NCBI RefSeq assembly: GCF_006538325.1
Contig: NZ_BJKK01000003.1
Span: forward strand, 1 to 64,000
Reading direction: 5' to 3'
Source: Alteromonas sp. KUL42
GTDB taxonomy: Bacteria; Pseudomonadota; Gammaproteobacteria; Enterobacterales; Alteromonadaceae
DNA length: 64,000 nt
Positions 1 through 7,499 of the stretch are shown here, one piece after another (position 1 is the first letter of the stretch; every line of letters begins with the position of its first letter). The notes under the pieces were generated by a model that was given only the letters and a program-made list of their open reading frames with translations, searched no databases and had not been told where the DNA came from. The position numbers and the translations under genes are program-made.

Positions 1-13
1 TGTTTTGTTAGGT
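1..13 (-). other. Start of an integron attC site, cut by the window edge
   Basis: On the minus strand positions 13 to 7 read ACCTAAC, which fits the RYYYAAC outer box that opens an attC site. It lies 3 bases after the stop codon of the minus-strand gene ending at 17, where a cassette's own attC is expected. The rest of the site lies outside the window, so it is called only from this box, its position and the complete attC at 625-732. Confidence 0.6.
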
Positions 14-16
14 TTT

Positions 17-619
17 TCACAGTTCCCACGCGAGCAATACTAATGATACGAAAAAAAAGAGTAAATATGGTAATGGTCTGCCGATACCTTCTACAAAGAT
101 TGAGGTCCTAAACCAAATAGACAAAAAAAGAAGTATTAGAGTGACTATTGCCCACAAATAGACTTTTGCTCCATTTGGGTTTCTTAATACCCTGACCTCG
201 AACTTTTTAAACAAAGAAACATTTTCGCTGGCGCGAATTGTCAATGCTTCTCCTTTAAAGAACTCATTGTTGAATGTCCCATAGTTTAGCGTCCCATAAT
301 ACCGTTTTGTTTGCCCAGAGTAGCTTGCTGATCTAGGGTTTAAGACTAATGACCAGTTTTCTGTACTGCCTTCCGCTGGAAGAAACTTGAGAGTTACCTT
401 TTCTTGACTTGTTTTGCGTGAGCCACCGTAACTTACGGTGACTCTGAAATGTTCAGAATCCATTCTATTTATTAAGCAAACAGACTCTTTTTTAGTAACT
501 AAGTCTGCACTGCATACGACGTCAGGGTTTGAAAGTTCACTTTGGAAGACGATTAAAAACCATATAAAACTTAACCCAGAGAGTGAAAAGAGAACTTTTG
601 AACGGGTGAATAATTTCAC
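17..619 (-). CDS. Integron cassette gene, unknown membrane protein
   Basis: About 200 residues; family not recognised. The frame stays open upstream to 745, but that part would translate the attC site, so I chose the GTG at 617-619, just after the attC core site. Predicted membrane segments lie near residues 10-28, 155-172 and 183-199, with a soluble, strand-rich domain between (residues about 30-150, two cysteines at its start). One hydrophobic N-terminal segment, an exposed domain and a C-terminal hairpin suggest an inner-membrane protein with a periplasmic domain. The stop codon sits 3 bases before the next attC box, as in a typical cassette. Function unknown; no promoter seen, so it may depend on read-through from the preceding cassette. 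Confidence 0.7.
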   Translation of the reverse strand: MKLFTRSKVLFSLSGLSFIWFLIVFQSELSNPDVVCSADLVTKKESVCLINRMDSEHFRVTVSYGGSRKTSQEKVTLKFLPAEGSTENWSLVLNPRSASYSGQTKRYYGTLNYGTFNNEFFKGEALTIRASENVSLFKKFEVRVLRNPNGAKVYLWAIVTLILLFLSIWFRTSIFVEGIGRPLPYLLFFFVSLVLLAWEL

Positions 620-624
620 AAGAA

Positions 625-732
625 ACCTAACGCCTCGTTTAAGGGGCAGAAACACATGGGCTACAATGCGAAGCAGCCCATGTGTTTGTGTCCCAGTGTG
701 CGACAGCACACGCCTTAAAACGTTTGTTAGGT
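625..732 (-). other. Integron attC recombination site
   Basis: Both ends carry the conserved boxes: ACCTAAC at 625-631 and GTTAGGT at 726-732, matching RYYYAAC and GTTRRRY. Between them lie inner complementary segments (around 636-645 and 711-722) and a perfect 11-bp inverted repeat (652-662 with 675-685), plus a smaller hairpin near 694-709. On the minus strand the left end reads TAACAAACG and the right end GAGGCGTTAG, resembling Vibrio-type attC ends. This fixes the cassette orientation as minus: the site belongs to the gene at 755-1039. Length 108 bp is within the usual attC range. Confidence 0.85.
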
Positions 733-754
733 GTAACAATATCAACGAAGAAAG

Positions 755-1039
755 TCACAGTAAAAACCACCCTAATATCATTGCATGAACGGTCAGAATT
801 ACAATCTTATTTGCAACGCACAACGCTGTACTTTGGCTGGATAAATTGTGTTTCTTGTAGCCACTTAACAAGATGAAACTATACCAATACATGTACTTTT
901 TTGGTGTAGCCCAGTAGCTCGGTTTGCCTAGCGAGATAAAAGTTTCATAGTCATTTCGCTTGAGGGAACTCGACAATTTGATATCGAGCGCGATAGCCGT
1001 AATAACGACGATTGCTAAGATTAATGCGTAACTTTCCAT
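755..1039 (-). CDS. Integron cassette gene, small membrane protein
   Basis: About 94 residues; family not recognised. The frame is open to 1084, but a start there would lie before the cassette core site. The ATG at 1037-1039 is preceded by GGGAG about 10 bases upstream and starts a hydrophobic segment (residues 3-22). A polar, aromatic-rich middle follows, then a second hydrophobic segment at residues 76-94. The two-helix layout loosely recalls UspB-like cassette proteins, but this is only an impression. The gene ends 22 bases before the attC at 625-732, so gene and attC form a cassette of about 436 bp. Confidence 0.65.
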   Translation of the reverse strand: MESYALILAIVVITAIALDIKLSSSLKRNDYETFISLGKPSYWATPKKYMYWYSFILLSGYKKHNLSSQSTALCVANKIVILTVHAMILGWFLL

Positions 1040-1060
1040 GTGGCTGTATCTCCCACCTAC

Positions 1061-1067
1061 ACCTAAC
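1061..1067 (-). other. Integron core site at the 5' end of the cassette run
   Basis: The minus strand reads GTTAGGT here, the core sequence at which cassettes recombine. It marks the boundary where the first visible cassette begins. Upstream (1068-1289) I find no second attC box in a convincing frame and no integrase gene, so the flank is either a relic attI or a secondary insertion site. Confidence 0.5.
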
Positions 1068-1179
1068 AATTTAATCGTTCCCAAAACGGTACGATTTCCC
1101 GAACCGGAACGGTATTTTTGTCCGTTTGAGTTTACTTAAGGATTAACCTTAACCTAATGCTCTGATTAATAAAAATCGT

Positions 1180-1217
1180 ATTTGGTGTTTTTTGCTCAAA
1201 AGTTAAAAACACCAAAT
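1180..1217. repeat. 13-bp inverted repeat between cassettes and DUF1244 gene
   Basis: Positions 1180-1192 and 1205-1217 are perfect inverted copies (ATTTGGTGTTTTT and its complement) around a 12-base loop. The T-rich arm gives a terminator-like structure in either direction. It separates the cassette region from the core chromosome. Confidence 0.6.
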
Positions 1218-1263
1218 CGACTTGCAGGTGAATTTGACGTTTTTCACGCATTTAAACCATAAA

Positions 1264-1284
1264 AAACCAGCTTGTAGCTGGTTT
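1264..1284 (-). terminator. Terminator of the DUF1244 gene
   Basis: AAACCAGCT and AGCTGGTTT form a 9-bp hairpin with a 3-base loop, followed on the minus strand by a T run. It lies directly after the stop codon of the minus-strand gene ending at 1290. Confidence 0.75.
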
Positions 1285-1289
1285 CGTTA

Positions 1290-1583
1290 TTATTTCTTTT
1301 GTCTTGCTGCTAATTTTTCAAGCTGCTCTTCTGTGGCAGGTAGCTGATGCTTTTCCTTCCACTCAGAGTAAGGCATCTTGTAAATTACCTCGCGTGCAGC
1401 TTCGTAATCGACATCAGCCCCCTGCTCGCTTGCAGCTGCTGAATACCATTTTGCTAAGCAGTTACGACAAAAGTCAGCCAAAATCATTAGGTCGATATTT
1501 TGTGCATCTTTATTCGCGTCTAGGTGTTCAACCAAACGGCGAAATACCGCAGCTTCTACTTCGGTTTGAGTTTGCTTATCCAT
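1290..1583 (-). CDS. DUF1244 family protein
   Basis: A 97-residue soluble protein recognised as a member of the small DUF1244 family of proteobacteria. The conserved centre reads DFCRNCLAKWY, with two cysteines three residues apart that could bind metal. Another landmark is the PYSEWKEKHQ stretch near residue 73. No catalytic role is established. It has its own terminator and is separated from pnp by the pnp terminator, so it appears to be transcribed alone. The ATG start is supported by a purine-rich AGAGG sequence just upstream on the minus strand. Confidence 0.75.
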   Translation of the reverse strand: MDKQTQTEVEAAVFRRLVEHLDANKDAQNIDLMILADFCRNCLAKWYSAAASEQGADVDYEAAREVIYKMPYSEWKEKHQLPATEEQLEKLAARQKK

Positions 1584-1679
1584 TTTTTACCTCTATAAAG
1601 CGCTTTTTGCTATTAGATTCGATGTGTGGGTGAAATCGTAAAACGCAACACGTAATTCGTTACCAAAGCCTAAAACGAA

Positions 1680-1703
1680 AAAAGGGAGCCAAGCTCCCTT
1701 TTT
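1680..1703 (-). terminator. Terminator of pnp
   Basis: AAAGGGAGC and GCTCCCTTT form a 9-bp stem with a 3-base loop, followed on the minus strand by six Ts. It lies 45 bases after the pnp stop codon. Confidence 0.85.
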
Positions 1704-1747
1704 ACTTAAACACTATAAATTGGGTTATCAGTTAACCCTCATTAATA

Positions 1748-3859
1748 TTACTCTGCGTCGTCAGACTTTGGTGCAGGCTTTTCTAGAAGCTCTTTTATGC
1801 TTAGGCGTACACGGTTTTGGCGATCAATTTCCATAACCTTAACGTCAACCATTTGGCCTTCTTCTAGGTAGTCAGTTACTTTGTTCACACGCTCATGCGC
1901 GATTTGTGAAATGTGAACAAGGCCTTCTTTACCTGGAAGTACTTCTACAAACGCACCGAAGTCTACAATACGTGTGATCTTACCGTTATACGTCTTACCA
2001 ACTTCAATTTCAGCCGTTACTTGCTCAATCTTGCTAATAGCGATGTCTGCTTTCGCACGCTCGGTCGCGAAGATCTTGATAGTACCGTCGTCTTCAATCT
2101 CAATGTTAGTGTCAGACTCTTCAGTAATTTGACGGATCATTGCGCCGCCTTTACCGATAACGTCGCGGATCTTATCTTGGTCAATCTTCATTGTGTAAAT
2201 GCGTGGCGCAAATTCACTTAGCTCTTCACGGTGACCGCCAATCGCTTCGTCCATTACGTTAAGAATATGCAAACGTGCTTCTTTTGCTTGTTTAAGCGCA
2301 ATCTGCATGATTTCTTTAGTAATACCTTCAATTTTAATGTCCATTTGAAGTGCAGTAATACCTTCGGTAGTACCCGCTACTTTAAAGTCCATGTCGCCAA
2401 GGTGATCTTCGTCACCAAGAATATCAGAAAGTACTACAAAATTGTCGTCACTCTTTACAAGGCCCATTGCAATACCTGCAACCGACGCTTTAATTGGTAC
2501 ACCTGCATCCATTAGCGCTAGTGAAGTACCACATACAGACGCCATTGAAGATGAACCGTTTGATTCTGTGATTTCAGAAACCACACGTACTACGTACGGG
2601 AATTCTTCCTCACTTGGCATTACCGCTTGAATACCACGCTTCGCTAGACGACCGTGACCAATTTCACGACGCTTAGGCGAGCCAATCATACCGGTTTCAC
2701 CAACACAGTATGGAGGGAAGTTGTAATGAAGCATGAAACGACTGTCGCGCTTACCTTGAAGCTCGTCAATCATCTGTGCGTCACGCTCTGTTCCAAGCGT
2801 AGCAGCTACAAGAGCCTGAGTCTCACCACGTGTGAAAAGCGCAGAACCGTGAGTACGTGGAAGAATACCCGTAGCTACGTCTAGTGCGCGGATCATTGCA
2901 GGATCACGTCCATCAATACGTGGGGCGCCTGAAAGGATGCGTGAGCGAACCACGTCAGACTCAAGTTCGTGAAGAAGGTCTAGTACTTCTTTCTTGTCTT
3001 GCTCTTCGTCTTCAGCAAGGATAGCTTCTAGAGCTTTCTCGGTTGCTGCAACAACTGCGTCTTTACGCGCTAGTTTGTCAGAAATCTGATAAGCAGCTGT
3101 CATTTCAGCTTCAGCTAGTGCTTTTACTTTGTCTTTAAGCGCAGTATTTTCTGCTTCTGGTGCCCAGTCCCACTTCTCAGTGCCAACTTGCGCAGCAAAC
3201 TCATTAACTGCATTCACTACAGTTTGAAGTTGCTCGTGACCAAACATTACCGCACCTAGCATAGTGTCTTCAGAAAGCACGTTTGCTTCTGATTCAACCA
3301 TAAGTACCGCACCTTCAGTACCCGCAACAACAAGGTCTAGTTCGCTGTCAGCTTGCTCTTCGTTGCGAGTATTTAGAATGTATTCACCGTTGCTATAACC
3401 AACACGTGCCGCACCAATTGGGCCGTTGAATGGAATACCAGAAATAGCAAGCGCTGCAGAAGTACCAATCATAGAAATTACGTCTGTAGGAATATCTGGA
3501 TTAGCAGACATTACTGTTACAACGATTTGTACTTCGTTTTTGAAACCTTCTGGGAATAATGGGCGGATTGGGCGGTCGATAAGACGTGCAATCAGTGTTT
3601 CGCCTTCAGATGGACGACCTTCACGCTTGAAGAAACCACCTGGAATTTTACCCGCAGCGTACGCTTTTTCTTGGTAGTTAACAGTAAGTGGGAAGAAGTC
3701 TTGATCTGCTTTAGCTTCTTTTTTACCAACTACTGTTACTAGTACAGACGTGTCGTCCATGCTTGCAAGAACCGCAGCTGTTGCCTGACGAGCAATTACA
3801 CCCGTCTCTAGAGTTACAGTATGCTGTCCATACTGAAATGATTTTGTAATAGGAGTCAC
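1748..3859 (-). CDS. pnp: Polyribonucleotide nucleotidyltransferase (PNPase)
   Basis: This 703-residue enzyme degrades RNA 3' to 5' by phosphorolysis and joins RNase E in the degradosome. Two RNase PH domains (about 10-230 and 310-540) flank a helical linker. A KH domain (about 555-615, with [11 protein letters not shown]) and an S1 domain (about 622-690, with [15 protein letters not shown]) complete the usual order, and length is typical. Translation probably starts at the GTG at 3857-3859, preceded by AAGGAC at good spacing. In most gammaproteobacteria rpsO lies directly upstream; here an mscS gene does, so pnp seems to have its own promoter in the 118-base gap. Confidence 0.97.
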   Translation of the reverse strand: MTPITKSFQYGQHTVTLETGVIARQATAAVLASMDDTSVLVTVVGKKEAKADQDFFPLTVNYQEKAYAAGKIPGGFFKREGRPSEGETLIARLIDRPIRPLFPEGFKNEVQIVVTVMSANPDIPTDVISMIGTSAALAISGIPFNGPIGAARVGYSNGEYILNTRNEEQADSELDLVVAGTEGAVLMVESEANVLSEDTMLGAVMFGHEQLQTVVNAVNEFAAQVGTEKWDWAPEAENTALKDKVKALAEAEMTAAYQISDKLARKDAVVAATEKALEAILAEDEEQDKKEVLDLLHELESDVVRSRILSGAPRIDGRDPAMIRALDVATGILPRTHGSALFTRGETQALVAATLGTERDAQMIDELQGKRDSRFMLHYNFPPYCVGETGMIGSPKRREIGHGRLAKRGIQAVMPSEEEFPYVVRVVSEITESNGSSSMASVCGTSLALMDAGVPIKASVAGIAMGLVKSDDNFVVLSDILGDEDHLGDMDFKVAGTTEGITALQMDIKIEGITKEIMQIALKQAKEARLHILNVMDEAIGGHREELSEFAPRIYTMKIDQDKIRDVIGKGGAMIRQITEESDTNIEIEDDGTIKIFATERAKADIAISKIEQVTAEIEVGKTYNGKITRIVDFGAFVEVLPGKEGLVHISQIAHERVNKVTDYLEEGQMVDVKVMEIDRQNRVRLSIKELLEKPAPKSDDAE

Positions 3860-3910
3860 TATTTGTCCTTTAATTTCAATCTTTATTTATCGCTTTTAAA
3901 CGCGGCGCAT

Positions 3911-3916
3911 AGTATA
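3911..3916 (-). promoter_or_regulatory. Possible -10 box of pnp
   Basis: The minus strand reads TATACT in the gap upstream of pnp. The matching -35 region is weak, so this is a tentative promoter call that rests on pnp being separated from any upstream operon partner. Confidence 0.3.
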
Positions 3917-3977
3917 GCCATGAAGTGGCTTTAATACCACGATCAAATGCAGCACCACGTGGAATTTCTATTGCTAG

Positions 3978-4925
3978 CTAAATAATAGCACCCGTCGCGG
4001 CCTTCTGCGCTTCACCAATTTGTTTGGTATGAGCTTGGCTAGCTTCTGCCATGTGTGCATTTAGCTGGCGTTGCTCTTCTTTTTGTGCTTTAAACCACAA
4101 ACTTAACCAATCTGAATACATCTTATGTTCTAATTCATGAGCTTCTGCGGTCGGGCAAAACAAGCTTACTTTTACTACCACTTTTGCCAGTTCGTTGGTT
4201 TTTATTTCAACCTCAGGGTCAATGCGAATAAACTCTTGCTCTAAGTGACGCTCAATTAGCCCTTTATATCGTTCCGCTACATCGCGAAAGTACTCACAAT
4301 GAGCTTGTGCCCTTGCTTGAAATGCCGGTAACAAACTGTACGCATTAACAGAGGGTTCGTTAACTATCTCAAATGAATGCAAACGATAACGGCGCATAAA
4401 GTTCAAATTGCGCACAGTTTGTGTAACCAATTGACTATTGGGAACATAAACGTGCTTACCCGTGTAGTTAAACGTTTCTGGATCAACTTCTAGCAACGCC
4501 GTTTTTGCCCAATCCATTTCAACCACTTCACCAATGATATTGTTCATTTGGATCCAATCACCTACTCTGAACGGTCTTGCACCCAGATAGTAAATAAACC
4601 CCATAAAACATTGAATAAATTCGCGAGTGGCTAAAACAATTGCAACCATAAACGCGGCAATTGAAATTGCAAGGGTCTGAATTTCAGATGACCATACCAT
4701 CATTAACACAATAATAATGAAGGCGTTTCCAAGCTGTTCAAGAATATTTATTTGATTACGTCTGTCCTCACCTCGGTGAGAGCTACGACGCTTTATTAAT
4801 CGTAGTACACCCTTTTTGACGTAATGTAGAAGAGTAATTAGCACCAGAGAAGTGAGTAGCTTGTATTCATACGCAAACGCTATGGTTTGATGCCATAACT
4901 GCGCTGGCTCTATTACAATCTCCAT
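3978..4925 (-). CDS. MscS-family mechanosensitive channel
   Basis: A 315-residue inner-membrane protein of the small-conductance mechanosensitive channel family, which opens under membrane tension to release solutes during osmotic downshock. Hydrophobic segments lie near residues 18-33, 60-77 and 80-110. The beta domain after the pore carries the hallmark FRVGDWIQMNNIIGEVVEMDW-type region around residue 120-140. The frame is open further upstream, but the ATG at 4923-4925 has GGAGAGG about 5 bases before it and gives the better start. The C-terminus is hydrophilic and glutamine-rich. It resembles YbdG/YnaI-like members more than canonical MscS; which one is not certain. Confidence 0.85.
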   Translation of the reverse strand: MEIVIEPAQLWHQTIAFAYEYKLLTSLVLITLLHYVKKGVLRLIKRRSSHRGEDRRNQINILEQLGNAFIIIVLMMVWSSEIQTLAISIAAFMVAIVLATREFIQCFMGFIYYLGARPFRVGDWIQMNNIIGEVVEMDWAKTALLEVDPETFNYTGKHVYVPNSQLVTQTVRNLNFMRRYRLHSFEIVNEPSVNAYSLLPAFQARAQAHCEYFRDVAERYKGLIERHLEQEFIRIDPEVEIKTNELAKVVVKVSLFCPTAEAHELEHKMYSDWLSLWFKAQKEEQRQLNAHMAEASQAHTKQIGEAQKAATGAII

Positions 4926-5129
4926 GAGGCCTCTCCAAATAACTAATAATTCGCACATAAAGTCCGAATAGTAAACAAGCGGTAAACTTTTGATAATGAA
5001 TAAAAAAAGCGCTGACATTTGCCAGCGCTTTTCATTATGAAGCATACAAGCTACAGGTACAATCCCGACCAGTTAGCTCGCTGGAATTTTACTCAATACT
5101 ATTGAATAAAATCGATGTACAAAAGACAC

Positions 5130-6377
5130 TTAGTCGCGAATTTGACCTTCACCATTTACCAAGTACTTTTCTGATGTCAGCGATTCTAAACCCATTGGCC
5201 CGTATGCGTGTAGCTTGGTTGTTGCGATACCAATTTCCGCACCTAAACCTAGTTGACTGCCGTCAGAAAAACGCGATGACGCATTTACCATTACCACACT
5301 AGCATCAACCGCACGCTGGAATAGCTTACCTTTCTCAGCATTTTCGGTACAAATAACCTCGGTATGGTTACTACCAAATTGGGCTATGTGTTCTACCGCA
5401 GCCTCAAAATCATCTACCACTCTAATGGCAATTTCTAACCCTAAATATTCTTCGCCATAAGCGTCCTCGGCAATAACATCTGCGCCGTCGAAGTACTGAC
5501 TACCTTTTTCGTTTACGTGCACGGTTACGCCTTTTTCTTTAAAGGCTTCCGCCACTTTCGGCAAGAAGTCACCTGCTACCGCTGAATGTACAACTAACCC
5601 TTCTAGCGCATTACATACGCCGGTGCGTTGCGTTTTACCGTTTAACAATAATGCCATCGCTTTATCAAGGTCAGCATCTTTGTCTACGTAAAGGTGACAA
5701 ACCCCTTTAAAATGCTGAATAACCGGCACTTTAGCATTGTCAGTTACGTAGTTAATCAGCCCTTCACCGCCGCGAGGAATAATCACATCGATGTAATCAC
5801 GTTGTTCCATCAACTCCTGCATTAAAGCACGATCAGGGTTTGGTACTACTGTAACTAACGCCTTAGGCAAGTTGTGTTTTTCCAATACGTCTTGCATCAA
5901 TTTAGCAATAGCAAGGCTAGTATCTAAGGCCTCTTTACCACCACGTAGTATTACGGCATTGCCCGATTTGAAACACAACGCGCCAGCATCTGCTGTAACA
6001 TTTGGACGGGCTTCATAAATCATGCACACTACGCCCAATGGAATACGCATCTTTTTAATTTCAATGCCGTTTGGACGCGTACCAATAACGCGCTCTTGGC
6101 CTACTGGATCGTCAAGATTAACAATTACCTCTATGCCTTCAGCCATCGACTCGATGCGCTCTTCGTTTAGAATAAGACGATCTACCATCGCTGCATCAAG
6201 GTTGTTCTCTTTAGCTCGCGCCACTTCCTTTTCGTTAACCGCAATAATAGTATCTTTATTTGCGCGAATAGCCGCTGCCATGTCAGTTAACACCGCGTTT
6301 TTCTGGCTTTCACTTAAAATCGCCAGTGTACGTGCAGCTTGTTTTGCCTGTTGTGCTAACTCTGTAATAATACTCAT
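5130..6377 (-). CDS. proA: Glutamate-5-semialdehyde dehydrogenase
   Basis: The 415-residue cytoplasmic enzyme carries out the second step of proline synthesis, NADPH-dependent reduction of gamma-glutamyl phosphate to the semialdehyde. It belongs to the aldehyde dehydrogenase superfamily. The catalytic cysteine is in QRTGVCNALE near residue 255, and the RPNVTADAGALCFKSGNAVILRG-type region lies near residues 125-145. Its ATG overlaps the proB stop by four bases (ATGA), with GGAGAAAG just upstream, so the two genes are translationally coupled. Confidence 0.97.
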   Translation of the reverse strand: MSIITELAQQAKQAARTLAILSESQKNAVLTDMAAAIRANKDTIIAVNEKEVARAKENNLDAAMVDRLILNEERIESMAEGIEVIVNLDDPVGQERVIGTRPNGIEIKKMRIPLGVVCMIYEARPNVTADAGALCFKSGNAVILRGGKEALDTSLAIAKLMQDVLEKHNLPKALVTVVPNPDRALMQELMEQRDYIDVIIPRGGEGLINYVTDNAKVPVIQHFKGVCHLYVDKDADLDKAMALLLNGKTQRTGVCNALEGLVVHSAVAGDFLPKVAEAFKEKGVTVHVNEKGSQYFDGADVIAEDAYGEEYLGLEIAIRVVDDFEAAVEHIAQFGSNHTEVICTENAEKGKLFQRAVDASVVMVNASSRFSDGSQLGLGAEIGIATTKLHAYGPMGLESLTSEKYLVNGEGQIRD

Positions 6378-7483
6378 TCTTTCTCCAGATTTGCTATGTG
6401 CTGATCAGAAATAATTGGCCCAGTTTTCTCCTCAAACTCGTTGGCAAATTCTTCGTTTTCCTGATTCGCTATAAAATTCAATAAACAACTACTGTAATTT
6501 GACTTTGCTTTAACTAATTTAGTGCCATCTTCTTTACGCACTAAAATGGTATCGCCTACCGAGAACTCCCCTTTCACGTCAATAATTTCGCTACTTGTCA
6601 ATTGTTCTGCGTCGCGATGTAGAGAGGCGTCAAAATCTCCTTCTACAATTACCTCACCCTGCGCATTTGAAGTGTGTCGCATCCAATGCTCATTTTCTTG
6701 CATTGGCTTAGCATGAGGCTTGAAATGCGTACCGGGATTCTCCCCTTTTAATAACATATTAAACGACAGCTCTGTAAAGCCGTTAATAATATATGTATCT
6801 ATGCCATGTGAAACTGCTTTCTCAGCTGCTTGTATTTTGGTGCGCATACCACCTGTACCCACACCACCTTTCACGGCGCCGCCTGCCATTGCATAAATTG
6901 ACTCGTCAATAGTCTCAACAGACTTCAACAATTTAGCGTCATCATGCTCATGTGGGTTTTTATTATATAAGCCATCAATATCCGAGCAGATAATAAGTGC
7001 ATCAGCGTCGGCAGCAGCAGCTACCATTGCGGAAAGGTTATCGTTATCCCCTACTTTTAATTTGTCTGTAGTTACCGTGTCATTTTCATTCACAATGGGC
7101 AAAATATTATTGTCCAATAAGCTAAATAACGTTTCCCTAATACTCACATAACGTTCTCTATCACGTAAGTCAGCGTGCGTTAGCAATATTTGTGCTGAAG
7201 GAAAATCAAATAACCTGTCCCACGTTGCAATCATCTCGGTTTGACCCGCTGCCGCCATGGCCTTTTTAACCGCAATGTTCGACTTTTCTAGCTCTGGAAA
7301 CAAGTGTGCACCTGCTGCGACCGAGCCAGAAGAAACCAGTACAACCTGCGTACCGTTCGCTCTGCATCGCACGATAAACTGCGCAATACTTAGTAAGTAA
7401 TGGCTACTACACCCTTTTTGATTGGGTGATATTAGCGCACTACCTACTTTAATCACTACGCGTTTCCAATTCGGATTACTCAT
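6374..7483 (-). CDS. proB: Glutamate 5-kinase
   Basis: The 369-residue enzyme phosphorylates glutamate to gamma-glutamyl phosphate, the committed and usually proline-inhibited step of proline synthesis. An amino-acid kinase domain (about 1-260) starts with VVIKVGSALIS and contains the NENDTV and GTGGM motifs. A PUA domain (about 280-360) follows, as in the enterobacterial enzyme. The product is unstable and is passed to ProA, encoded by the overlapping next gene. putP lies 16 bases upstream on the same strand, so the three genes probably form one operon. Confidence 0.96.
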   Translation of the reverse strand: MSNPNWKRVVIKVGSALISPNQKGCSSHYLLSIAQFIVRCRANGTQVVLVSSGSVAAGAHLFPELEKSNIAVKKAMAAAGQTEMIATWDRLFDFPSAQILLTHADLRDRERYVSIRETLFSLLDNNILPIVNENDTVTTDKLKVGDNDNLSAMVAAAADADALIICSDIDGLYNKNPHEHDDAKLLKSVETIDESIYAMAGGAVKGGVGTGGMRTKIQAAEKAVSHGIDTYIINGFTELSFNMLLKGENPGTHFKPHAKPMQENEHWMRHTSNAQGEVIVEGDFDASLHRDAEQLTSSEIIDVKGEFSVGDTILVRKEDGTKLVKAKSNYSSCLLNFIANQENEEFANEFEEKTGPIISDQHIANLEKE

Positions 7484-7499
7484 AATAAACTCTTTTACC

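Noticed and set aside
438-876. Plus-strand frames across the attC site
   Set aside because: They run through the attC palindrome opposite the two cassette genes and have no independent support.
3870-3977. Open frame continuing past the mscS stop codon into the pnp leader
   Set aside because: About 30 sense codons follow the amber stop, but the stretch contains hairpins and a -10-like box and has no start codon, so it is taken as leader sequence rather than read-through or a gene.
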